Of a DNA stretch of 64,000 bases, positions 1 through 7,418 are shown in pieces. Source of the stretch: Catenuloplanes indicus (lineage in GTDB: Bacteria; Actinomycetota; Actinomycetes; Mycobacteriales; Micromonosporaceae); contig NZ_JAUSUZ010000001.1 of assembly GCF_030813715.1 (NCBI RefSeq), positions 7,794,501 through 7,858,500 of the forward strand, in the 5' to 3' direction. The notes beneath the pieces are model-generated. The model saw only the letters and a list, made by a program, of their open reading frames with translations. It was not told the DNA's origin and did no database searches. The stretch's first letter is position 1; every line of letters begins with the position of its first letter. A program made the translations under genes and the position numbers.

Positions 1-890
1 ACCTCAAGGCCACCACCAACGCGGGTACGTTCACCGGCCGCGTCACCGGCGGGCTGTTCACGTTCGACAAGGGCGTCAAGGCGTTCGCGAAGCCGACCAC
101 CAAGGACGTGCTCTTCTGCGACGGCGCGCTGGCCGCCCCGAACGACGGCATCACCGGCCCGGTCGCGGCCATCCTCGGCGCCGGCTTCAACCGCTCGACG
201 CTGATCAGCCAGCCGAACCAGCCGAGCACCGACCCGTCCACGTTCTACCGGGCGCCGATCAGCAACCACTACTCGCGGATCATCCACGAGCAGACGGTGG
301 ACGGTAAGGCGTACGGGTTCGCGTTCGACGACGTGGTCGACTTCGCGTCCTACATCCAGGACACGGCGCCGCGGGCGTGGGAGGTCACGATCGAGCCGTT
401 CGGGTCCGCGAACCCGAACCCCGGTCCGTCCGCCTCGGCGGCCGCCACCGCGACGGCCACGGCGTCCGCGGTCGCCACCGCACCGGGCGGCACCCGGAGC
501 GCGTTCGCCGCGCTGCCGGCCGCGACCGCGGACGCGCAGGCCGGCACGCAGGTCGAGGGCAGCACGGTGGCGTACGTCGCGAACGGCGACTGGCTGCGCT
601 TCGACAACGTGGCGTTCGGCACCGACCCGGTCCGGCAGTTCACGGTGCGGGCCGCGTCCGGCGCGCCGACCGGCGTCTCCGGCCTGATCGAGGTGCGCCT
701 CGGCTCGCGCTCCGCCGCCCCGGTGGGCACGATCGCGGTCGGCAACACCGGCGGCTGGCAGTCCTGGCGCTCGGTCGCCGGCGCGCTCGGCGGCGGCGGT
801 GTCACCGGCACCCACACGGTCTTCCTGACGTTCGCCAGTGGCCAGCCGGCCGACTTCGTGAACGTCGACTGGCTTCAGTTCGCCCGCTGA
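1..890 (+). CDS. GH64 beta-1,3-glucanase with C-terminal CBM6-like module (5' end outside window)
   Basis: The reading frame is open from base 3 to the TGA at 888-890, so this is the C-terminal part of a larger gene. The first ~130 codons (to about base 400) resemble the end of glycoside hydrolase family 64, which cleaves beta-1,3-glucans such as fungal or algal laminarin into oligosaccharides; recognisable parts are LFCDGALAAPND and the FAFDDVVDF segment. A Pro/Ser/Ala/Thr-rich linker (about 400-500) leads to a beta-rich module (about 500-887) ending in VNVDWLQF, typical of CBM6 carbohydrate-binding modules. The enzyme is expected to be secreted, but signal peptide and catalytic acids lie upstream of the window. 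The family call rests on recalled sequence patterns, not on a search. Confidence 0.85.
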   Translation, partial: LKATTNAGTFTGRVTGGLFTFDKGVKAFAKPTTKDVLFCDGALAAPNDGITGPVAAILGAGFNRSTLISQPNQPSTDPSTFYRAPISNHYSRIIHEQTVDGKAYGFAFDDVVDFASYIQDTAPRAWEVTIEPFGSANPNPGPSASAAATATATASAVATAPGGTRSAFAALPAATADAQAGTQVEGSTVAYVANGDWLRFDNVAFGTDPVRQFTVRAASGAPTGVSGLIEVRLGSRSAAPVGTIAVGNTGGWQSWRSVAGALGGGGVTGTHTVFLTFASGQPADFVNVDWLQFAR

Positions 891-1207
891 TCACGCGCAC
901 CCGCCGGGACTCGGCCGCAGTGGGCGGCGGCCGGTCCCCAGGCCACGACTTGTGGGCAGTGGCCGGTCCTTAGGGGTGGCGGGAGCGCGTGCGGCGGGGT
1001 TGATGGCGGCACCCGGTTGCGTCGATCGGTCAGGATCGGCGGGGCCGGGTGCCGCCCCTTTCCCGTGCCGCTCCCGCGGCCGACGGCCACGATCCTGCGG
1101 CGGTACGGGCGCCGAGCGCGATATTTTCGTCCCGCCGGTGTCCGGTGGCGGCGGGTGGCTCCGACGTCTCCTGCGAAACCGTCACCGCACCACCGGAGGA
1201 GACCGCG
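891..1207. other. Intergenic region upstream of the YCII/ECF42 pair
   Basis: These 317 bases hold no convincing gene. The segment GTGGCCGGTCC recurs in slightly different form near 925 and 958. A weak GC hairpin (GGGGC/GCCCC, about 1041-1058) followed by TTT could help end transcription of the glucanase gene. The promoter of the YCII gene must lie here, but no clear -35/-10 pair was seen; there is an AT-rich patch around 1120-1130. A strong Shine-Dalgarno GGAGGAG sits at about 1195-1201. Confidence 0.4.
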
Positions 1208-1633
1208 ATGAAGTACATGATCCTCAGCTACGCCGCCCAGCTCGACTACGACGAGATGGGCGGGCGGGACACCGGGCGGCCGGCCTGGACGCCCGAGGAG
1301 ATGGCCGCGATGGGCGAGTTCATGGTCGCGTTCAACCAGAAGCTGGCCGAGTCCGGCGAGCTGGTCGAGACGCGCGCGCTCGCCGCACCGGTGCTCACCC
1401 GCCGGGTCGCGCCGGACCTGGCCGGCGGGCTGCCGGTGGTCACGGACGGGCCGTACGCGGAGACCCAGGAGGTCCTGGCCGGCTACTGGATCGTCGACGT
1501 GGACGGCATCGACCGGGCCACCGAGATCGCCGCCATGCTGAACGACACACCGGCCCCGGCGCACGTCCGGGCCGGGGCGTACGCGGACGTCCGCCCGCTC
1601 ATGGACGAGCGCGCCGAGCTGCTCGAGTCGTGA
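1208..1633 (+). CDS. YCII/DGPF-domain protein, partner of ECF42 sigma factor
   Basis: A 141-residue single-domain protein starting MKYMILSYAAQ, with the VTDGPYAETQEVLAGYWIVD block typical in position and sequence of the YCII-related (DGPF) family. The ATG at 1208 follows a strong GGAGGAG ribosome binding site seven bases upstream, which decides the start. DGPF proteins are the standard neighbours of group ECF42 sigma factors, and the downstream sigma gene overlaps this one by four bases (GTGA), so the two are translationally coupled. The biochemical role of DGPF proteins is not settled; a small-molecule or oxidative-stress role has been suggested for the family. The family call is strong and the function is open. 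Confidence 0.85.
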   Translation: MKYMILSYAAQLDYDEMGGRDTGRPAWTPEEMAAMGEFMVAFNQKLAESGELVETRALAAPVLTRRVAPDLAGGLPVVTDGPYAETQEVLAGYWIVDVDGIDRATEIAAMLNDTPAPAHVRAGAYADVRPLMDERAELLES

Positions 1634-2826
1634 CCGTCCCGCTCGAGGACCTGTTGCGTGAGCTGGCGCCGCAGGTCCTCGGCGCGGTGGTCCGCCGGTA
1701 CGGCCACTTCGACACGGCCGAGGACGCGGTGCAGGAGGCGCTGCTCGCGGCGGTCCGGGACTGGCCGCGCCGGGGCCGCCCCGACGACCCGCGTGCCTGG
1801 CTGATCACGGTGGCCGCGCGCCGGCTGACCGATCTGCTGCGCGCGGACTCGTCGCGCCTCCGTCGCGAGTGGACGGTCGCGCTGCGCCGCGACGACGCCG
1901 ACGTCCCGGACGCGGACGACTCGCTCGTGCTGCTGTTCCTCTGCTGTCATCCGGCGCTGTCCGTACCGGCGCAGCTGTCCCTGACGTTGAAGGCGGTCGG
2001 CGGGCTGAGCACGGCCGAGGTGGCCCGCGCGCTGTTGGTCCCGGAAGCCACGATCACCCGCCGGATCACGCGCGCGAAGACCGCGATCCGGGACAGCGGC
2101 GCCACGTTCCGGCTGCCGTCCCGCGCCGAATGGGACGACCGGCTCGCGGTCGTCCTCCGCGTCCTCTACCTGATCTTCAACGAGGGGTACGCGAGCACCG
2201 CCGGCCCGTCGCTGCAACGCGTCGAGCTGGCCGCCGAGGCGATCCGGCTGACCCGGCTGGTGCACCGCCTGCTGCCCGCGGACAGCGAGGTGCTCGGTCT
2301 GCTCGCGCTGATGCTGCTCACCCACGCCCGGTGCGCGGCCCGGACCGCCCCGGACGGTGCGCTGATCCCGATGGACGCGCAGGACCGCACGCTCTGGGAC
2401 GCGGCCGCGATCGACGAGGGCATCGCGCTGATCACGGCCGCGCTGCCGGCCGGGCCGACCGGCCCGTACCAGCTGCAGGCCGCGATCGCGGCGGTGCACG
2501 ACGAGGCGCCGTCCGCTGCGGACACCGACTGGCCGCAGATCGAGGCGCTGTACGGCCTGCTGCTGCGCGTCGACGCGTCCCCGGTCGTCCGGCTCAACCA
2601 TGCGGTCGCGGCCGCGATGGCCCGGGGCCCGGCCGCCGGGCTCGCGCTGCTCGACGACGTGCCGCCCGCGTCGCACCGCTGGTACGCGGCCCGCGCCCAC
2701 CTGCTGGAGAAGGCCGGTGACCCGGCCGGTGCCCGGGACGCCTATCTGGCCGCGGCGGCCCGCACGTCCAGCGTCCCGGAACAGCGTTACCTGCGGGAAC
2801 GTGCCGGACGCCTGAGCGGCGAGTGA
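1630..2826 (+). CDS. ECF42-type RNA polymerase sigma factor with long C-terminal extension
   Basis: A 398-residue protein with an N-terminal sigma region 2 (about residues 10-75, motif HFDTAEDAVQEALLAA), region 4 (about 105-160, with AEVARALLVPEATITRRI as the helix-turn-helix) and a long alpha-helical C-terminal part (about 175-398) of the TPR-like kind found in the ECF42 group. In that group the extension replaces a classical anti-sigma factor as the control element. The GTG start at 1630 overlaps the stop of the YCII gene by four bases, which is the expected arrangement. ECF42 factors usually direct transcription of their own DGPF gene(s), so autoregulation is likely. Alternative label: SigJ-like or DUF6596-containing sigma factor. 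Confidence 0.88.
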   Translation: MTVPLEDLLRELAPQVLGAVVRRYGHFDTAEDAVQEALLAAVRDWPRRGRPDDPRAWLITVAARRLTDLLRADSSRLRREWTVALRRDDADVPDADDSLVLLFLCCHPALSVPAQLSLTLKAVGGLSTAEVARALLVPEATITRRITRAKTAIRDSGATFRLPSRAEWDDRLAVVLRVLYLIFNEGYASTAGPSLQRVELAAEAIRLTRLVHRLLPADSEVLGLLALMLLTHARCAARTAPDGALIPMDAQDRTLWDAAAIDEGIALITAALPAGPTGPYQLQAAIAAVHDEAPSAADTDWPQIEALYGLLLRVDASPVVRLNHAVAAAMARGPAAGLALLDDVPPASHRWYAARAHLLEKAGDPAGARDAYLAAAARTSSVPEQRYLRERAGRLSGE

Positions 2827-2890
2827 AAGCCGGTCCCGGTGGGTAACCGGGTGTTCACCCTCACCCGCACGACCATCCGAGGTGGCGAGC

Positions 2891-3079
2891 ATGGCCACGG
2901 ACCGAAACGGGGATCCCATTCAGCCGAGCAGTCCCGCGACCCCCGACGATGACGATGAGCTCGACGCCCTGCGGCGCCGCGTCGCGGAGCGCGCCGGCGA
3001 GATCGAGCGCCTCAGCGCCCGGATCAACGACCTGCACGGCGAGATCGTGGCCTACCGCCGGAGCCTGGGTGGCCACTGA
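2891..3079 (+). CDS. Small coiled-coil protein of unknown function
   Basis: A 62-residue protein. After an acidic N-terminus (TPDDDDELDALRRR) the remainder is a single amphipathic helix with Leu/Ile/Val at heptad spacing (LDALRRRVAERAGEIERLSARI is the centre, about residues 24-45), so a coiled-coil dimer is plausible. The ATG at 2891 is preceded by GAGGTGG at the right distance; an in-frame GTG at 2882 is the alternative start. I do not recognise a family. It stands alone between the sigma gene and the TenA-like gene. Confidence 0.55.
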   Translation: MATDRNGDPIQPSSPATPDDDDELDALRRRVAERAGEIERLSARINDLHGEIVAYRRSLGGH

Positions 3080-3205
3080 CCGAACGGGACGGTTCCCGGT
3101 CGGCCGAGGCATCCCGGCGGTACGGCCGGCTCGGATCCGTACCGTTGCAGGGTTTTTGTCCGTGCGGCCCGCGCGGTGGCCGGGCCGGATGCCAGCATGC
3201 CGGGC

Positions 3206-3814
3206 ATGGACGCGCAACGCTTGCTCGACGAGATCCGCGCCGCCGCCGCACCGGGCCCGAACCCGCTGGTCGACGCGGTCGCGGCGGGCCGGGCCCCGCT
3301 GACGGCCGTGGCCGCGCTCGCCGCCGAGGAACAGCTGATCATCCCCAGTGACCGGCGCAGCTTCCTGATCCTGGCCAGCCGCGCCGACGACCCGGAGTTC
3401 TTCATCAGCCTGGCCCAGGGCGAGGACCTGGTGCTGCCGCTGGCCGGCCGGCTCGCCGCCGCGACCGGCGTCGACCTCAGCGACTACCAGCCGCGGGCCG
3501 GCTGCCAGGGTTACGCCGCCTACGTGGCCTGGCTGGCGCTGCACGCGGACCCGGCCGAGGCCGCGCTCGCCCTGGTGGCGAACTTCGCCGCCTGGGGCGA
3601 GTACTGCCGGGCCCTCGCCGCCGGGCTGCGCGCCAACTACGGCTTCGACGACGCGGCCTGCGCCTTCCTCGACTTCTTCGCGACCCCCGCCCCCGAGCTG
3701 GAGGCCCAGGCCCTCCGCGCAGCCACCGGGAAACCCCTGCCCACGGCCCATCGCTACGCGCGCCTGCTGCACGAGTTCGAGACCACGTTCTGGCGCACCC
3801 TCGCCGGCTACTGA
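3206..3814 (+). CDS. TenA/PqqC-like (heme-oxygenase-fold) protein
   Basis: A 202-residue all-helical protein resembling the TenA/THI-4/PqqC superfamily, which includes thiaminase II and related helical-bundle enzymes: note EFFISLAQGEDLVLPLAGRL, the GYAAYVAWLALHAD stretch and NFAAWGEYC. Substrate cannot be read from sequence, and no thiamine gene is adjacent, so an enzyme role in thiamine salvage is only one option. The ATG at 3206 is chosen; the ATG at 3197 is in frame. CAGCAT ends seven bases before 3206, which fits the leaderless spacing seen elsewhere here. Its 3' end overlaps the small convergent gene 3808-3957 by seven bases. Confidence 0.65.
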   Translation: MDAQRLLDEIRAAAAPGPNPLVDAVAAGRAPLTAVAALAAEEQLIIPSDRRSFLILASRADDPEFFISLAQGEDLVLPLAGRLAAATGVDLSDYQPRAGCQGYAAYVAWLALHADPAEAALALVANFAAWGEYCRALAAGLRANYGFDDAACAFLDFFATPAPELEAQALRAATGKPLPTAHRYARLLHEFETTFWRTLAGY

Positions 3815-3957
3815 CCCGGCAACCCGGCCAGCACGATCCGCAGCGCACCGGCCGCGTCGGTCTCGTCGTGGACCCGGCGGTCCGGCGTGTGCACCACGAA
3901 CCGGCCCGCGGCGTGCGGTATCGGCGCCCGGCGTGGCGGGCGGAACGTATCCGTCAT
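3808..3957 (-). CDS. Small conserved-looking protein, 49 aa
   Basis: The minus strand encodes MTDTFRPPRRAPIPHAAGRF and then a charged segment ending in LRIVLAGLPG. The coding frame fits precisely between the TenA-like gene (tail-to-tail overlap of seven bases) and the serA end, with the ATG at 3957. Composition is soluble and protein-like rather than shadow-like (balanced hydrophobics, D/E in the second half). No family recognised. No obvious Shine-Dalgarno was identified, so the call rests on frame and fit. Confidence 0.45.
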   Translation of the reverse strand: MTDTFRPPRRAPIPHAAGRFVVHTPDRRVHDETDAAGALRIVLAGLPGQ

Positions 3958-4043
3958 GCCGTCATGGTGCCGCCGGGACGCATTCCGCGGCACCCGCCGG
4001 ATCGAGGCGCCGCCGGTCGGCGCCTCGATCCGGGGAGTGCGGG

Positions 4044-5258
4044 TCAGGCGATGACGCGGAGACGGACGGTCTGGGGGAGCGCGGCGAGCTGGTTGATCAG
4101 CTCGGAGGTGAAGTCGATGCCGATGTCGGTGAGCAGGTAGCCGTACTCGCCCTTGGTGGCCAGCAGCTGACCCTCGACGTTCACCGAGTGCTCCGCGAGC
4201 ACGCTGTTGACCTGCGCGAGCACGCCCGGGGTGTTGCGGTGCAGGTAGACCAGGCGGTGACCGTCGCCGTGCGGCGGCAGCGCGACGGACGGCAGGTTCA
4301 CGCTGAGCGTGGTGTTGCCCTCGGTCAGGTAGGTCGCCAGCTTGTTGGAGACGAACGCGCCGATGTCGGCCTGCGCCTCCTCGGTCGAGCCGCCGATGTG
4401 CGGGGTGAGGATCACGTTCGGCAGGCCGCGCAGTCCGGACTGGAACTCGTCGCCGCGGCCCTTCGGCTCGACCGGGAACACGTCGACGGCCGCGCCCGCG
4501 ATGTGGCCGCTCTCCAGGTGCCGGCGCAGCGCGTCGTGGTCGATGACGAGGCCGCGGGACAGGTTCAGGAAGATGCTGCCCGGCTTCATCCGGGCGAACT
4601 GCTCGTCGCCGAAGAAGCCGCTGTTGCCCGGCCGGCCGTCCACGTGGATGGTCACGATGTCCGCCACGTCCAGCAGCTCGTTGAGCGTGCTGCACCGGCG
4701 CGCGTTGCCGAGCGACAGCTTGTCCGCGCTGTCGTAGAAGTAGACGCGCATGCCCAGCGCCTCGGCCAGCACGGACAGCTGGGTGCCGATGTTGCCGTAC
4801 CCGACGATGCCGAGCCGCCGGCCGCGGACCTCGTGGCTGCCGTCGGCCGCCTTGTCCCAGATGCCGGCGTGCATGCCGTTGTTCTTCTCGGTCAGCCGGC
4901 GGGTCAGCGCGATGATCTCGGCGAGCGCCAGCTCGACCACGCTGCGGGTGTTGGAGAACGGTGCGTTGAACACCGCGATGCCGGCCTCGGACGCCGCGAC
5001 CTGGTCGATCTGGTCGGTGCCGATGCAGAACGCGCCGATCGCGGCCAGATCCTTCGCGGCCTCGATGACGCGCGCGGTCACCTTCGTCTTGGACCGGATG
5101 CCGAGCAGCGACACGCCCTCGATCCGCGAGATCAGCTCCTCCTCGTCGAGCGCGGAGGAGACAGACTCGACGACATAGCCCTCGGACTCGAACCGGGCCA
5201 CCGCGTCGGGGTGGATGTTCTCCAGGAGAAGGACTCGCGCCTTACCGTCGTCGATCAT
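4044..5258 (-). CDS. serA: D-3-phosphoglycerate dehydrogenase
   Basis: A 404-residue enzyme of the E. coli-length SerA type. It oxidises 3-phosphoglycerate to 3-phosphohydroxypyruvate with NAD, the first step of serine synthesis, in the cytoplasm. Visible are the NAD-binding loop VGYGNIG (about residues 155-161), the catalytic Arg in NLSRGLVID, the Glu in VDVFPVEP and the His in LTPHIGGSTEEAQ. The last ~80 residues (HRLVYLHRNTPGVLAQVN onwards) form an ACT domain, which in this family binds serine for feedback inhibition. The ATG at 5258 is chosen because MIDDGKARVLLLENIHP matches the family start, and GAGGAA lies upstream of it. The longer open frame to 5465 has no support. Confidence 0.93.
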   Translation of the reverse strand: MIDDGKARVLLLENIHPDAVARFESEGYVVESVSSALDEEELISRIEGVSLLGIRSKTKVTARVIEAAKDLAAIGAFCIGTDQIDQVAASEAGIAVFNAPFSNTRSVVELALAEIIALTRRLTEKNNGMHAGIWDKAADGSHEVRGRRLGIVGYGNIGTQLSVLAEALGMRVYFYDSADKLSLGNARRCSTLNELLDVADIVTIHVDGRPGNSGFFGDEQFARMKPGSIFLNLSRGLVIDHDALRRHLESGHIAGAAVDVFPVEPKGRGDEFQSGLRGLPNVILTPHIGGSTEEAQADIGAFVSNKLATYLTEGNTTLSVNLPSVALPPHGDGHRLVYLHRNTPGVLAQVNSVLAEHSVNVEGQLLATKGEYGYLLTDIGIDFTSELINQLAALPQTVRLRVIA

Positions 5259-5413
5259 GCGGGTTGATTCCTCAATTTCCCTGCTGCTTGGTGCGGTCGC
5301 TCCCACCTTAGCGAGGTACGCATGCGGGTTTCCGTGACCGGCGGCACGGGTCCCACATTGCGTGACGCACGACTCCCGCGGTATCCAGGGATGTCGATCG
5401 GTATTGATGGGGT

Positions 5414-5632
5414 ATGCACAGGTGGCTTCCGTTTTCGACCGTTCTGCTTCCGCTGCTGGCGGCACCGGCCCGGGCGTCCGCCCAGGCCGGTGCCGGTCAC
5501 CCGGATCGGTGACCCGAGCCGGGCCCGGCCGCGCTGCGCCTCGCCCCCTACGACGGGCCGGCCGGCACCGGCCGGTTCCCGCCGCAGGGCATCCGGGTTC
5601 TGGACCTCCGGCTCGGCGGATCCACCGGTTCG
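5414..5632 (+). pseudogene. Remnant of a secreted protein gene interrupted by an in-frame stop
   Basis: An ATG at 5414 opens a textbook signal peptide: basic start (MHRWLPF), hydrophobic core (STVLLPLLAAP) and Ala-rich cleavage region (ARASAQA). The frame is stopped by TGA at 5510-5512 after 32 codons, yet continues beyond it without further stops in protein-like sequence (for example RFPPQGIRVLDLRLGGS) until it collides with the next gene. This is either a recent nonsense or frameshift lesion in a secreted protein, or a short secreted peptide. I recognise no family for the downstream part. The GC-rich composition weakens the argument, so confidence is modest. Confidence 0.35.
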
Positions 5633-5633
5633 C

Positions 5634-6083
5634 TCAGCCGCCCAGCTCCCGCTTGCGGCGCAGCAGCGCGGCGCGGTGTGCGCGCGCCCGCACCAGGTTC
5701 ACCGCGGCCACGGTGAGCAGGGTCGCGGCGAGCGTCAGCGCGGCCGGCCGGGCCTGGTCGCGGGCGACCGAGACCGCGGTGACGAACGCGGCCAGCACCG
5801 TGCACGCGGTCAGCGACAGCCAGGCCGCGATCACCCGGTCCCGGGCGAACAGCGGGTGACGGCGGGTGAGCAGCCAGGCCGCATACGCCACCCAGGCCAG
5901 CCCGATCGCGATGACGCCGGCGAACGCGGCCCGGGTTGCCGCGGGCAGCGCCGGTTCGGTCGCCCACAGCGAGGCGACCACGGCGGCGACGGTGAGGCCG
6001 CCGAGCCCGGCGGCGACCGCGGCGATGCGGCGGGCCAGGGACAGCCGGGGGGAGAGCGTGCTGAGCAGGTCGTCGGCGTTCAT
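5634..6083 (-). CDS. Membrane protein co-transcribed with ECF sigma factor (possible anti-sigma partner)
   Basis: A 149-residue protein with about four hydrophobic segments (about residues 20-42, 50-72, 82-103, 110-128) and a basic C-terminal tail. It overlaps the upstream ECF sigma gene by four bases (ATGA), which couples their translation. A membrane protein directly downstream of an ECF sigma gene often acts as, or stands in the place of, the anti-sigma factor; here there is no zinc-binding HxxxCxxC motif and only a short cytoplasmic N-terminus (MNADDLLSTLSPRLSLARR), so this role is inference from position only. Confidence 0.7.
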   Translation of the reverse strand: MNADDLLSTLSPRLSLARRIAAVAAGLGGLTVAAVVASLWATEPALPAATRAAFAGVIAIGLAWVAYAAWLLTRRHPLFARDRVIAAWLSLTACTVLAAFVTAVSVARDQARPAALTLAATLLTVAAVNLVRARAHRAALLRRKRELGG

Positions 6084-6595
6084 CGCTGAGGTCCCTTCCG
6101 GGTGAGGGCGTCGCGCAGCAGCCGGCGGCCGCGGGCGAGGCGTGACTTGACCGTGCCGACCGGGACGTCGCAGATCTCGGCGCAGGACTCCAGGGAGAGG
6201 TCCTGAAGGTAGAAGAGGATCAGCAGCTCGCGTTCGCGGACCGGGACGCCGGCCAGCCCGGCCGCGATCGTGGCGCGGTCCGCGACCAGGTCGCCGACGT
6301 CGGGTTCGGGCGCGGTGGTCTCGGCGGCCGGCTGCGCGTACTCCGCGCGGAGCCGGTTGGTGACGGCCCGCCGGGCGATGCGGAACAGCCACGGCGCGAA
6401 CCGCGCGGGCTCGCGGAGGCGGGGCAGGCCGCGGACGACGGCGAGCCACACCTCCTGGGCCACGTCGTCCGCGTCGCGGGGGCCGATCATGCGGCGGGCG
6501 AACGTGTGTACCGGATCGTGCCAGGCCCGGACCAGGTCGGCGAACGCGTCCCGCTCGCCGAGCTGGGCGCGGACGACCAGCAGTTCATCGTGCAT
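6080..6595 (-). CDS. ECF RNA polymerase sigma factor
   Basis: A 171-residue sigma-70 family member with region 2 (about residues 10-80; ADDVAQEVWLAVVRGLPRLR and FAPWLFRIARRAVTNRLR) and region 4 (about 110-165; REREL, then SLESCAEICDVPVGTVKSRLARGR as the DNA-reading helix-turn-helix). It redirects RNA polymerase to a small set of promoters. The ATG at 6595 has the Shine-Dalgarno AAAGGAGG six bases upstream, but that site lies in the 3' arm of a 13-bp hairpin (see 6599-6634). The membrane protein gene follows with a four-base overlap. Confidence 0.9.
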   Translation of the reverse strand: MHDELLVVRAQLGERDAFADLVRAWHDPVHTFARRMIGPRDADDVAQEVWLAVVRGLPRLREPARFAPWLFRIARRAVTNRLRAEYAQPAAETTAPEPDVGDLVADRATIAAGLAGVPVRERELLILFYLQDLSLESCAEICDVPVGTVKSRLARGRRLLRDALTRKGPQR

Positions 6596-6598
6596 CGG

Positions 6599-6634
6599 TG
6601 CCTCCTTTCCCGGGTTCAGTCGGGGAAGGAGGCA
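6599..6634 (-). promoter_or_regulatory. Hairpin that contains the Shine-Dalgarno of the ECF sigma gene
   Basis: TGCCTCCTTTCCC (6599-6611) and GGGGAAGGAGGCA (6622-6634) pair over 13 base pairs with one G-U pair and a 10-base loop. On the minus-strand transcript the 3' arm carries AAAGGAGG, the ribosome binding site of the sigma gene. It could be a translational lock on the sigma factor, a terminator for the upstream 80-aa gene read-through, or both. The pairing is seen directly; the function is inferred. Confidence 0.6.
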
Positions 6635-6641
6635 TCCGGGT

Positions 6642-6884
6642 TCACGCGGCGTCGGGTGCCAGGTACTGCCGGGCCCACTCGGGGACGCGCTTGGCCTTCT
6701 TGTAGCGACGGGTCACCCGGATGCGCGGGGCCTCGACGCACTGGCCGCTGATCGACAGCTGCTGGAACTCGCCGTCGTCGAAGACCACGGTGACGTTGTC
6801 CGGCGCGATCGTGCGGCCCGGGTGGTCCGTCTCGACGACGGGCACGCCGGAGACGGGGTAGTGGTACTCGTCGGTGGTGCTCAC
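6642..6884 (-). CDS. Conserved-looking hypothetical protein, 80 aa
   Basis: An 80-residue soluble protein from a GTG at 6884, preceded by GGGAG. It has alternating hydrophobic and charged residues suggesting a small beta-sheet fold in the middle (NVTVVFDDGEFQQLSISG) and a basic C-terminal part (RIRVTRRYKKAKRVPEWARQ). No cysteine pair or known motif is present and I recognise no family. It lies directly upstream of the ECF sigma gene, separated from it by the hairpin at 6599-6634, and may be transcribed with it. Confidence 0.6.
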   Translation of the reverse strand: MSTTDEYHYPVSGVPVVETDHPGRTIAPDNVTVVFDDGEFQQLSISGQCVEAPRIRVTRRYKKAKRVPEWARQYLAPDAA

Positions 6885-7042
6885 GTGAGGGGTCTCCCGA
6901 TCGGTCGGAACCAGAGATTCACTCTACGGCCGAGGCCGCACCGGCGCAGTCTCCGTGACGTCTGTGGCGGCTGTGGTGTCGCGCCTGTTTCGACGGCGTG
7001 TGCGCACCCGCCGTACGACCCCGGACCCGCGGCGGAGCGCGG

Positions 7043-7402
7043 TCACGACGAGAGTTCGGCCGCGGCGGCGCGCAGGTAGGCGTCGACCGCGCCCCGGTCG
7101 AGGCCGCGCAGCACCACCGGGAACGCGGCGCCGCGTGCCTCGGCGGCCACGGCCGCGCGCAGCGCCGGGTCGCCGGAGCGGCGCGCGGTGTCGACCCGGG
7201 CGACCAGTGCCTGCACGTGGCCGATGTCGTAGCCGCGCAGCACCACGAGGAACTGCGGCGTGCCGGTGTAGCCCTGCGGGCCCGGGGCCTCGGTGGCCCG
7301 GCGGGCCCGCCGGAGCGTCACGACGAGCACGGTGAGAGCGACCAGCGCGGCCAGCGTGCCCAGCGTGCCGAGTGCCGGCGGGAGCGTCGATGTCACCCGC
7401 AC
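7043..7402 (-). CDS. Single-pass membrane protein with two DivIVA-like motifs
   Basis: A 119-residue protein from a GTG at 7402 (GTG at 7396 is an alternative). One transmembrane helix near the N-terminus (about residues 8-30) is followed by a cytoplasmic part containing two related short motifs, VVLRGYDIGHVQALVARV (about 53-70) and VVLRGLDRGAVDAYLRAA (about 97-114). Such GYD/GLDxxxVDAYL segments are the hallmark of the DivIVA N-terminal domain, which binds curved membrane and organises growth or division sites in actinobacteria. Here the segments are not followed by the usual long coiled coil, so the protein is DivIVA-like rather than a true DivIVA. Confidence 0.6.
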   Translation of the reverse strand: MRVTSTLPPALGTLGTLAALVALTVLVVTLRRARRATEAPGPQGYTGTPQFLVVLRGYDIGHVQALVARVDTARRSGDPALRAAVAAEARGAAFPVVLRGLDRGAVDAYLRAAAAELSS

Positions 7403-7418
7403 ACCGTAGCCGCGGGCG

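Noticed and set aside
1000-1200. ECF42-type promoter upstream of the YCII gene
   Set aside because: I expected a TGTCGA-like -35 element but found only CGTCGA at an unsuitable distance, so no promoter is claimed.
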